Positions 1-11,300 of a stretch of DNA of 64,000 nt are shown piece after piece. Source of the stretch: Phoronis australis (Eukaryota > Phoronida > Phoronidae); assembly GCA_002633005.1 (NCBI GenBank), contig NMRA01000378.1, positions 301,329 to 365,328 of the forward strand. The letters are read 5' to 3'. Made by a program: the position numbers and the translations under genes. Position 1 is the first letter of the stretch. Each line of letters starts with the position of its first letter. The notes under the pieces were generated by a model that saw only the letters and a list, made by a program, of their open reading frames with translations, made no database searches and was not told the origin of the DNA.

Positions 1-216
1 TTGTGTAATGCCACGCACTTCGTATTTGTAGGTTGATTCTATTTTACCTCCATTTAATAGTTGAACAAAATTTGATAAACCGATGTCAAGACCGGAGTTG
101 CCACTGGTAAACGAACAGCGAACAGTTAAATGTTTGTTTGTCCAAAGTTCACCCGCTAAGTCATAAAATGGTAATTGCCGACCAAGGACACGCTTAATCC
201 AAATTGGTCGTCTACG
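1..216 (-). other. Open reading frame running off the left edge, product unknown
   Basis: Seventy-two codons are open on the minus strand from a stop at 217-219 to the window edge. The translation is mixed and protein-like (it includes RQLPFYDLAGELW and NFVQLLNGGK), with no family I recognise. It overlaps the GGTCG-rich repeat on its upstream side. It could be a terminal exon of the ankyrin gene to its right, an exon of another gene, part of a transposon, or chance. A frame of this length is not rare by chance over six frames, so confidence is low. Confidence 0.25.
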
Positions 217-362
217 CTAGGCGACCAATTAGCCGACCCAAGTGCCGACCACAGAGGCGACTAAGCAGACGGCTCCTGGCCGACCGTTGTTGGTCGGCTG
301 CTGGTCGGCTAGACGACCGGTCGACGGCCGGTCGTCGACCAATTTCCGACCGGTCGGCCAAA
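178..362. repeat. GGTCG/CGACC-rich inverted-repeat stretch
   Basis: About 185 bp are packed with GGTCGGC and its complement GCCGACC in alternating orientation, ending in CCGACCGGTCGG. The stretch is far more GC- and CpG-rich than its surroundings and would fold into nested hairpins. It is probably a small MITE-like repeat, but I could not define target duplications. Confidence 0.5.
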
Positions 363-467
363 AATTCGTGATGTGTGCTGTATATGTTGCCTAGTGGAAA
401 TTTTGAGACCTTGAGGATGACATAAATTAAACACTTCTCACCAACATAACCAGATATTTAGCATTAA

Positions 468-625
468 AGGCGAAGGCAACCTTTTTCCGTGTCATTTTGA
501 GCTAAAATAAGGTTGGTTGGTTATCCTAGACATATTTTACACTTAATTACAGCTTTTCGTAATTTTATTAATTACTCGTCTGCTACTCCGGAAGTGACGT
601 TTTAGGAGGCAAGCGTTTCCCGCCA
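468..625 (+). repeat. Left terminal inverted repeat of Kolobok-like element
   Basis: This 158-bp arm matches the complement of 1995-2152 with only scattered substitutions. It runs from AGGCGAAGGC at the TTAA inward to GGAGGCAAGCG and TTTCCCGCCA. Confidence 0.8.
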
Positions 626-800
626 CTTGGTTTTGCATTGACTTTACCGTGCGAATCTGTTCTATTCTACTTTTGTTTTGTGCTATTTTTCAACAATTGT
701 CGCCACCACTTTCCATCGGCGAGTATTCTGCGGCAAAATAGGTTAGTAGAGAACTCAACTACGTTGGATTTAGAGATTGTTTAGTGTGTTGTAAGCTGAA

Positions 801-1203
801 ATGGCTGGAGTAGGTGACCCGTATCACAGTGACAGTAGTGTGAGTGACGGAGACCTTGTTCACATGCAGCAGTGGAGACGAGGAATTTTTTCACGGACAT
901 TCAGTGGGTGGGTACATGTTTGAGCCCGAGTATAACGAGGCAGAGTACGCACAGTCACAGGCAGCTGTTGAGAAATACGAGGCGGCTACTGAGGACAGAC
1001 GTGTTGACACATCTTGGTGCAAATGCACTGTGTGCGTTGTTATACCTACCTCCATGGAATGCTTGTGCTGTTCAGAAATCGACGAGGCCAAGCCACTACT
1101 GGACATGGTTAAGTGGACCTCCGGCATACCACGTCGGATAGAGGAACAACTGTCCCACTTGCCACAGTGTCCCGCGACACACTCCCACTGGATGGTGACC
1201 TGA
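801..1203 (+). pseudogene. P2X7-C-terminal-like (P2RX_C) domain gene of the transposon, frameshifted
   Basis: A start ATG at 801 begins an acidic Ser/Asp-rich leader (MAGVGDPYHSDSSV) that hits a stop after about 40 codons. The remainder continues in another frame, open from 844 to 1203. That frame carries YMFEPEY and then a cysteine cluster, WCKCTVC followed by CLCCSEID, the signature of the P2X7 receptor intracellular C-terminal domain. In invertebrate genomes this domain is common in stand-alone proteins, often linked with transposons; no channel part is present. The frame change near 865-890 and the loss of the expected downstream domain mark it as broken. The 3' end overlaps the opposing THAP remnant. 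Confidence 0.65.
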
Positions 1204-1887
1204 GCACCCAAACTGCTTACATCGTGTCATGTGACTCCCTCGCCACACACCTGGCACCTTCCAAATAGACAAGTCCACAATAAACTTATCAAAGTTTGGC
1301 CCACCGATCTGTTCACTGAACGACGAACTGTCCTCTTCACTGGGTGTCGAACTGGGCCTGTAATCACTCCCTCTACTCAATATCGCTGCAGGGCTGCTTA
1401 GAGGCTCTGGGCTGGAGAAAACAGCACAGGGCGAATCACTACTGGTTCCAGGAATTGCACGCTCTGGGGTACGTTCGGAGGCACGGGTGACAGTAGACGA
1501 AGTGCCTCCACTGGCTCCAATCACTGTACTGGCCACAGCTCGTGAGGCTTCTCGCTTCAAAAACGCAATTCTCTGGGATGGCGACGGGGCACTGCCAGGA
1601 ATCAACACAAACGGAATGGCATCCTTCTTCAGGCGTTGTTTCGCAGGGACCTTCATCAGTTCAGCGTACAAATCCCTTTCGTAATCGGACGGCAGACAGT
1701 GCTTGCCACACGCACGGTAATTCTCCACTGCTTTGTACGTTGCGTGGCCGGGTAACGCTGCGTTCTTCACACGAACGAGCCAAGTACGGCGAAGTGTGTC
1801 GTCCATCGGAAAGCGATGCAAAGGTACTGCCAAAGCGCGCGTGAGCCGCTAATTAGTACATTCCGGTACGCAGCAACAGTGTGGCAT
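1096..1887 (-). pseudogene. THAP zinc-finger gene of the Kolobok-like element, with premature stop
   Basis: From ATG at 1885-1887 the frame reads MPHCCCVPECTN, then an in-frame TAG, then continues for 245 codons. After the stop come LHRFPMDD, a tryptophan (TWLVRV), the C-x2-H pair in CGKH, and RLKKDAIPFVL. These fit a THAP domain: N-terminal cysteine pair, HRFP, W, C-x2-H and a terminal AVPxxF-like box. THAP fingers bind DNA, and Kolobok elements carry them beside the transposase. The downstream part is Ser/Pro-rich linker with an unrecognised tail. The single nonsense codon is in the zinc-finger N-terminus, so this copy should not make a working finger from its own start. Confidence 0.75.
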
Positions 1888-1994
1888 GTTGACTGACTAG
1901 TAAATGAAACAAAACGACGACGGAACTTAACACAACCAAGGTAGAACGATGACTGACTCGGCAGCTCTCACAGTCAGACTATATGAAAAGAAAT

Positions 1995-2152
1995 TGGCGG
2001 GAAATGTTTGCCTCCTAAAACGTCACTTCCGCAGTAGCGGACGAGTAATTAATAAAATTACAAAAAGCTGCAATTAAGTGGAAAATATGTCTAGAATAAC
2101 CAACCAACCTTATTTTATCTCAAAATGACATGGAAAAAGGTTGCCTTCGCCT
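1995..2152 (-). repeat. Right terminal inverted repeat of Kolobok-like element
   Basis: Mirror image of 468-625, ending GGTTGCCTTCGCCT before the terminal TTAA at 2153-2156. Confidence 0.8.
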
Positions 2153-2194
2153 TTAACATGATGAATGCCAACCAGACATTTTCACTATTCTGGT

Positions 2195-2345
2195 AAAGTT
2201 ATGTCTTACTTCAATCTACATTCCTGTTTTACATGTTTACCTTATTCAGTAATGTGGCATCTGCACCCTTTTCAAGGAGGAGTTCCACCACAGCCAGTTT
2301 GCCATACATAGATGCAAGGTGAAGTGGTGTGTCACCCATCTACAA
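2195..2345 (-). repeat. Ankyrin exon 8 with flanks: duplicate of exon 7 (7150-7305)
   Basis: Exon 8 (2241-2339) and exon 7 (7201-7299) are both 99 bp. They encode DTPLHLASMYGKLAVVELL and DTPLHVASKYGKLAVVEVL and are close at DNA level. Similarity continues for some 40-50 bp past the donor (GGTAAAGTT...GTCTTAC in both), so the copied unit was exon plus flanking intron. Confidence 0.75.
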
Positions 2346-5300
2346 GAGATATGAAACAGACGAAATGGTACTAAAAACCAATAAAATTTAAAAAAAACGA
2401 ACACTTGCACTCTGCCTGTCAACATTTCAAAAACTAGGAAATCACCAGAACTGAGTTTTTACTTACTAGTGGTTTTTATTAGAGGCATTTGGTAAGAAAA
2501 GTGATTTATCACATCAACCCACAGCAATCGCAGTGGACGTCTTACCCTCTGCAGCACAGTTTCATAGATTCTCACATCACAAGAACTAGTTACCATATAT
2601 GCTGTACGTGGGCGTATTAAGACCCAAGTACCTGTGACTGTGGAAAAACGCGTTTCACAAATATGTAAATGCTTTAGCTTCATTTTTCGTGCAAATAGCT
2701 ATCATTTTTAAAAACTGATGTTCTTAATTTGTTTTTTACCTACTTTTAGCGTAATTACTGCAATATTTTTTCATTGAAAACACCTCAGCAGATGATATTT
2801 TGTATTGGATAATCACAATTACTATCAAGGCACATCAGGTCAAATACCTGTATAGGCAACAATTAGATGGAGCAGTAAAGTTTAACAAAATGGTGCAGAA
2901 TACACTCATGGTATTAGGTTGAAAGTGTGGACCTTGGTACACCAGGGACATATTGATCAGTTCGCGAAATGACAAAAAACTGGCTTGTATAAATCCATTT
3001 ATGGATGAAAATATTTAAAAGTGGTCAAATGAGGGGTTCATGGGCAGAAATAAAGGAAGGCTATATATTTCTTTATTTCCGTTGCCTATGTAGTAATTGA
3101 GTAAAAACGCATTGTCTGGTTTAACAGAAAACTTATGTATAAACACATTTTTAACATTGCATGGAATCTAATGATAAATAAAAATTCAATGCTATTACAA
3201 CTACCAGCCATCTTTGAGCCTCACTGACAACCTTCCTCAATGTCATCATATCCAAACATATGATAGACGATACAGAGGCAAAGATAAACAACAAAATCGT
3301 TACTTGAGGTCATGGCAGTGAGCAGACCATTCGAAAAGTTATGACAGTCATTGCCACATCTATAGGACAATACCTTCAAAAGTTCAAAAACATCATGCTA
3401 AGGAATGAGGAACTACTACAGCCACGGTCACAAATACACAGTCACTACTAGGGGACGCCACAGATGATTTGTCTTACAAATCAACATCAGCCATGCTCTT
3501 GTCAGTGGGAACACGGCGACCTTGAGCAGTTTGGCAGGTAAAGAGGCGGACGCTAAAAAACAAGCTTAAAATCATAACAAGAGCAACGCAGAGCGTTGAA
3601 ATGCGCCCACGAATGCATTGCAAATGGTGTGCTTTTAGGGTTATTTATTTGTATCATAAAAATGGCCACTAGATAACGCAAAAACATACAATCCATCCAA
3701 AAACGGGAACATGCCATATTTCATAAAAATTTGTCAAGGCACTTCCGAGAAACAAAGGAAAAAAAAAACAAAATAAAATTGCCACTTGTGGGCACAGCGT
3801 CCGTTCAATCCGCCTGAAAGTCGTCGTCTGTTATCTTTATATAAATTCACTTACTAAATTTAATAAAGATCCTACAGTGGGTTTTGGATATACAGCTACG
3901 GGCGAAAAACAAAACAAAACACCACTAGGAGGAACCATAGTAGTCAGTCGCCATCATCAAACGTCTTCTTCACATTGAAAACATATATGCCAATTGCCAA
4001 AACCATCCCTAGAATGATTTGGTTGATCGAGGAGTGGACGCCAAAAACAAGATTTGAAAACAGCACAAAAATGGCCACTAGGCGGCTCAAAATATCTTGA
4101 TTCCATCCAAAAACAGGATGACAGCGTCTTCTCACCAATAGATGCCTATATTCAAAATTTTATGAAAATCTGTTGAGGACCTTTGAAGACACAGACTGGT
4201 AAACCTAAAAAACTAAAATTGCCACTAGGAGGCACACCAGTAGTCAGATCTGTCGGAGAGTAGTCGCCGTCTGTTGACAACATCATATAAAAATTAATAC
4301 ACTTGCTGATTTAAGTAAGAATCCTGCAAACGGTTTCGTGAAAAAATACATGCCAATTTTCACAACTGTCCTGAAAGCAGTTTGGTTGATAGACGAGTGG
4401 ACGCCAAAAACAGACTCGAAAACGGTAAAAATGGCCACTAGGTGGCGCAACATAGGTCGAATCAAACTGAAAACGGAGAGATAGCATCACCTCAATAACA
4501 GATACCTGCATGCAAACTTTTATGAAAATACATTGAGGACCTTTGAATATACAGAGTTGAACATAAAAAAAATAAAATTGACGCCAGGTGGCACACCAGT
4601 CCCCAGATCCGTCCGAAAGTCATCGAAACGACGCAGCGACGTCAGTGGTTCGTCTGCAGAGTTAATGCCGCTATATTGCGGTGCAGCGTTCCCGCTTGTC
4701 CGAACTATGAAGCTGCGAAGAAAGCGGGTATATTGTTTTTTTGACTTCCTAGTGAGCCCAAAATGCTTAAGAAGTGGCTCGCAGTAGTGAAGAATGAAAG
4801 GAAATTTGAGGCCGTGAAACAGCTCCGTGTCTGTGGCCGGCATTTCGATTTCCCTGAAGAATTCCGGCTTAGAACTATCCATACTTTCCGTTGCCTGTGC
4901 ATCTTCACGGCGCCTCTCTAGTATTTATTAATCAGTGTATTCTGGTTCGAACTGATAGCCTGTGAAACTTAACAATCCGACCTGTGAAGTCTTCGTCGGA
5001 TGAGCTCTTGACTAAGTCGGGATTGGCACCAGGCGAGTTGCCATGTATTCTGCGTTCTGTTTCAAAACAAATTATTCTCATCCTAACCAATGCTTATATA
5101 AAACTGAAACAAAGTCTGTCTCATTAGATACAATTTGTAATGCTTTTGGAGTATTCGTGAGTGCAAAATTTAATGTTGATAAGCCAGCAATGAAACCACT
5201 GCGTTACTGGCTTTTGATGCCGGCAATGAATAAAGGTAATTGACCGGGCACCGAGGCTGTGTGAGCGCATGCTAATTCAGTGTTTGCTGACAGAAAGCTG

Positions 5301-8300
5301 TTGTGAAAAAACCACTCGATTATGCTATGGTCACATGTTAGGGGAATCTTTGTTTAGAAATACAAATACATTACTCAAATCATTGTTAATATACCTTTGC
5401 CCTGATGGTCTGTAGAAGGGGAACCCGACTTCGCAGCCCTCGACAATTCGGTTTCGTAGTTAATTCACGTAAATAATTACGTGCACATTATTTCTTTGGC
5501 TCACTATTATAAATGTTGTAGTGGGGTGTAGGCGCACGCAGGTGCAGCCAACCACCTTTTGGCATTTGAACGCAGCGCCTACGCATTCTAAGTTACGTTC
5601 AGCCGGTGCTCAAGGTGATACAATGCTTTCGGCACCTACTTACCTTTAATTTTACCACTCCAGCACTGACTATTATAGTCTTTTCGTGACTGGAGGTTTA
5701 GTTTCCAACTCAAGCTGGTTTATGTTCGTGCCAGTCCCGGCGGCCAGGATAATGAGTCAGTCGGGCCGCGACAGGCCTGATCGGGTTCCGAGCCGCTGGC
5801 CGGGATAACAAACGTTTTGTGTGTTTAGAACTCAAAAAAATCACAACAGAGATCTAGGTTCTCTTGTCTGTATTTCACGGAAGAATTCATCTCCGAACAG
5901 ACCCCAAACTCCTGCTACGGACCTTTCTAAATTGGCCTGCCGAACTTTGTAGGCTACAGGGTGTGTCCAAATACCAATAAATCCGTAACAGCGAAATAAA
6001 ACAACACGTTTTTATAAGGGTTTTACATTTAAGTTTGGTGATTTATTGGTGTTAAATGATGAATTCAAGTATAAGCTGACACCAGTAACCCCTGTTGTGA
6101 ACTGCTGAACAGACTGAGTGTGAAACCAATGACGTCATTGGATAATTTAAACATGTCGGTCTGCCGTCAGGTGTCAGGTAACGCAACTGAACGTGCAGTT
6201 ATCGAGTACAACTACTCGATCTAAATTGATTCAAAATAGGTTGTTTTTTGGGTGGCATTCTTCTTTAAATAAAGAGGCAAACGTAGAAAACTAAAATTGC
6301 CATGACGGGAATGGCTGTCAAATCGGGGCGAAACTCAGCGTTATCTGTTGTCAGCTGGAATACATCGGCCAAATCTCCTTATGATCTTCAAAGGGTTTAG
6401 GAGATACAGCCAGAGATGCCTCACTCCCAGACACAGAAGACGGTGCTCACATATAAATTCAGAGGACATATCCACCAACATGCCTCACGATACCCTCCAT
6501 TGTGCTATCCTAGATCCGCCACTGACATGATCCATATCACGATACTTCACATCATCCTCTCCATATGGATAAATTGCCACAGTTTCTTTGATTTTGGGTA
6601 CAGTTTGCTTATTAACCAAACAGAATCCCTATTAACCTTAATCTTAACTTCAGAAAAATTTTCTGCGATATTCAGAAATTGCAGGCTCAGCTATCCCACA
6701 ATGACCAACAGGTTTTTAAAAATAATGACCAAGACCATGGACCTTTTGTTCAGTTGTGTTAATGTACGCAGGCCAACTGAGACATTTGTATACAATGAGC
6801 AGGCAACACAGAGAACTACTTTCATTAACCATGCATGTCAATTTCAACAAATTTCGAGGCCACCTTATACCGCCAAGGGATTACAAGTTGGGTTGAATAG
6901 TGATTCAAACATGACTTTAGATTTTTCACGAAGCAAATTAAGCCTGGATACGATTCCAATGATTCTAAAAATCCAAAACAAAAAACTGCAATATGGTACG
7001 TTTTCAATAAAAACAACTGTCAGTTGTACATATTATTGACATCAACACATATTCAACACTGTGCAGAAACTATAACTAGATGTTTAACAATATCATGAAG
7101 AGAACACAACACTAGAAAATTATAGTAACGTTAGATGACAATTTAAGTACTCTCAGGTAAAGTTCCGTCTTACCACACAGTGGCATTTGACCAGTTTTAC
7201 CTGATTGACAAGCATGGCATCTGCACCCTTTTCAAGAAGCACTTCCACGACAGCAAGTTTACCATACTTAGACGCAACGTGAAGTGGGGTGTCACGATTC
7301 TACAGAAAATAAAATGCTTTTCATGAAACAAAGAAACAAACTGTTTTTCAATCGATGGTCAAGGAGATGTGCATGAAAATGGCATAGCAATTTTAGCCAG
7401 TCACTTTGGAAAAGGAAACTGGAAAATATTAAAGCCCAAATCAAAACGAATCATGCAATTATTTTATTTCAACCACTTGCCACAAACCAAACTAAAATAT
7501 TTTTCTCTAGCTGAACACAGTGAGGTACATGTGATTATTAAATTCATAAACACGTACAAGTGGTGGACATCAAAGCAATATAAACTGAATAATCCAGTAT
7601 ATTATCAAGAATTAAAGTGAAAAAATTCTGATTTATTCAGATAAGTTGACTTCATTCATTTGTTTGCCAATACTTTGCATGCGTTTAAATAGTGGTTGTC
7701 ACAAGAGCATCATTCTGCGCTGATTATTGCATCGTTGCCAACCACAATCTGTTCAGTGCTGTGGTCACCCGTCGCCCTTTACTTGACACAGTTGGAGCCA
7801 ATTTGCATAATACACAAATTTCAGAATCCAACTGAAGTCAACCTTTGTCTTAATTTCTAATTACCAACTTATCCAATACATGACTTACAAATGCCATTAC
7901 TGTTTAGCCTTTTGGGCCATTTCGCTGAATCAATGCAATTTCATTCAATGACACAGTGCTGTGACTTTACGCGAAGTTAATTGAATTGGACCCTAAATAA
8001 TGTGTCCCTCTGCAGTCTCATGACATCAGTACAGAACTTGTACTAAAACCGAGCAAGGCTTAAAAACAATAGTCCCAAAGTTATTATCAACTGCTCAGTG
8101 ACTACAATGGCCATGTTGTTTATGATAGATGGGGACTATCCACGAAGATGCAGCTGATTTTATTGAAGAGGAGAAAAGGCGCATGTACTATTTTGTTTAA
8201 TAAAGCAGCCAATCTCACTGAAGAGAATACGCGCATGTAGTTATTTGTTTAAAGTTGTACTGAAGTCATAGATTATTCTTAATGATAGGTAGATTATTCT

Positions 8301-11300
8301 TAATTATAGGTTTAGACAAACATTTATTGCAGTATCTACTAAACACAGAGTAAAACACTCGTACTATACCTGGTTAACAGCAGCCATGTTACTGCCCATG
8401 GTTATCAGCAGGTCTGCGTCCATAGCATGCCCTTCAGATGACGCCAGGTGGAGTGGCGTATCACCACGCTACAGTAAGTGGACAATACTGAGATGATTTT
8501 CTTCAGCATTATGCATAGCTAACATGAGTGGATCAACAGGAGCCATGTTTTATAATCTTCAGTTTAAAACTTCACCATCAGTTGCATACTTATGACCTGG
8601 GTGGCTCAGCATGGCTTGGAATGACTCAGGACAAAAAAGAGGAAAATTTTACACCCAAAATACACGTTGCAATATAAATGAGAATACCTCAACAGATTGA
8701 AAGTAAATATTTTATCAAAGGATGCCCTGTAATTGTGCAGTGTGTTGACAAAACGCACTCATCTTAAGCAGTTTAGCGGAGAGTAGGGGGAGAGAGGGAA
8801 ATTGCACTCATCACCAAACGGTACCCTACATCTATTTCAGCAACAGTTTGAACACAAGATGTAGATTACAATGTGATGTATTATTAGATTCTATCAAAAC
8901 ACATCTTAAACAGCGAATGAAACTCAACTCACACAATAACTTGAGTCAGATTTTTTAAATGATCCCATGGTCTGTTGATGATTTTAAATATTACAATTTG
9001 ATGCTACAGTGTATATATTACAACAGAGCGACAGTCATTCAGTGAGTGCTACGTAAACGTCAGTGAGTAAAGTAACAACTCATTGTACAACTCCAAGTGA
9101 CCTGAAAATTGTTTCAACTCAATATTCAAAGTCCCATTCACATCAAGTCAAATGCATGTCACACGCGGTGGTGTACAACGAGAAATGACAACATTTCAAA
9201 CGAAATCATCAATCGCAATTAATTATTAAAAACTTTATCACAGAATGATTCATCCTAGTCATCGTACGTGTTGTCTACTGGTTCAATCAAACAACCTGTG
9301 TCATTAATTACCTCGTTAGCAATGTTCACATTGATCCCATGATGTTGGAGAAGACAATGCGTGACCTGTGTACGACCTTTTTTTGCTGCCCAGTGCAGTG
9401 GAGACCAGCCCTCCTGAAGAAATATTATGAAGATGTGTGAATAGATGACCTACACTTAAAACTACTTAACATCCAGGAGGAAAGTGAACTGTTTTGTAAA
9501 CGACATGAATGAAATATAGCTCCTTCAAGACCCTACAATGAACTGATTTCATCACGGAAACGATAAGTTTTAAAACAAAACAGTGTGTTCAGCATTTACT
9601 GTATAAATCAATCAATCAATCATCATTTATTTTAGTGACCTGTAGCAATTGCTACCCAGCCACAACTTGGGCTTACAAGTGGCCACTTCAAAGTGAACGG
9701 ACAAAAAGGCAACGCTTTAATTTTAAATAAACTTCTGTTTGACAATTAACTTTCAATAATCTATAAGTTCTTAGGTTGGATTTCCTCAAACTTTCCGCCC
9801 TCGTGCAGATTCATCAATTTCATTCTGGCTTTTTCCAGATCACAAGGTGACCTTTGATCATGCTGAAATCTGATCAATCTCAGTAAAATTGAAAACACTT
9901 TTTGACCAATTTTCCTTTCTGTGAGGTTCCAGTAAAATACTTGCTATGTGAGATGATTATCAGTATTATGTATTACATGTGAACTATGCTGTATCATTTA
10001 AATATTGTCCAACGACACCAGAATTAATTGTGTGCTGTGTCACGGACAACACATTGAAATGTTTTTCGTGTAGTTTTTCTGGTTCAAATATATTTGGAGC
10101 ACATGCATGTGTATGTGTGCACTTCATTGTATCTGGTGACCAAAAATTAGACACACCGGTTGCATGTGAACACTTATCATTTCATTGAAATGTGCACTCA
10201 AGGAAAATTTGTGAAATTGTGAAATAAAAGCATCCAGTGGCTGATAAATTTTAATTTTGGACATTCTATGAACAAATTAAAATTTGTTCAAAGAATGTCC
10301 AATTATCCAAAATTGTTAAAAACTTCAATGTCTGACTGCAGAACAGATTACCAACTGCAACAGCGATCACATTCAGTCAAGTTATTTATACATAACGAAT
10401 AATGAAAATGTTGTTTTCACAATACAGCACCTATGCCGAAACTTATTTGAAACTGTGAGTCTTGAATCACTATTATGTAAACAACTAGTTGAACCAAACA
10501 ACCATATGTGTGTATGATTACCTGATCATTTACATTTACAGTGGCTTTATTGTCCAATAGCCACTTCAACATCTCTGCCTTGCCATAAGTCACAGCCTCA
10601 TACACTGGTGTATCCCCGTGCTACAAGAAATAAAATGGACATGTGTGAATGGACGAGCAAAGTTTAGAGCAAATTAACATCCACTAGAGGGCATGGGGGT
10701 GCAGAGGGCGGGGATTGGGAAAGTGAATAATTTGTAAGGTGACGTAACCAAAACATTACTGACCCCTCTGAGACACTACTTGTTATAACTTCAAAATTCA
10801 AGTGGAGAAGCTTAAAAGGAAATTCTCATCCTCTAAGTAATCATGAATCTAACTGGTGAACACTCCACTAGTATAACTGCAGACTGGCTGTCTGGTACTG
10901 CGGTCGAGGAATAACCTAGTGCTGTCTTTGTCACTCTCAATCAACAGGCAGTCGAGAGAATGGCCAGAGGGGGCTGTTGAGGCTCACTGTCGCCAACTGT
11001 TCTATGATCTAAGAGGTGATGATGCTACATTGGGGTTGCAACTTATGGCTCTTTCTACACAGACAACAATCACACCAACTGGCACTACCACATCTGTTCC
11101 AGCAATACCCTGCTGCAGCAGGAGCTAGATGCTACAGCATATACACCAGCAGCACTAGCATGGAATTTGAGGCCATACAACATGCTGTCCTCAGGCTTTC
11201 TGAGAAGGATCTGACTTCAGGCATTCTCATCCTTGCAACCCCAGACTATGACTGTTCTGTCAAAGATATGCCCTGGCAATCTGTCATCTTACTGCCCATT

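Larger units (their letters stand above)
464..2156. mobile_element. Kolobok-like DNA transposon, non-autonomous, TTAA-flanked
   Basis: The element is bounded by TTAA at 464-467 and 2153-2156, followed inward by terminal inverted repeats of about 158 bp that begin AGGCGAAGGCAACC. TTAA duplications plus a THAP-domain gene are hallmarks of the Kolobok superfamily; piggyBac also uses TTAA but has different cargo. Inside are two convergent, damaged coding remnants: a P2X7-C-terminal-like frame on the plus strand and a THAP frame on the minus strand. No transposase frame is visible, so the copy could move only with help from elsewhere. Its right end lies 85 bp from the donor side of ankyrin exon 8, within that gene's next intron. 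Confidence 0.75.

Noticed and set aside
4520-4882. 120-codon minus-strand frame beginning MDSSKPEFF
   Set aside because: Antisense shadow of the plus-strand THAP relic and the adjacent repeat.
6416-7039. 207-codon plus-strand frame
   Set aside because: It overlaps a degraded repeat, has no recognisable domain, low-complexity composition and no splice or gene context.
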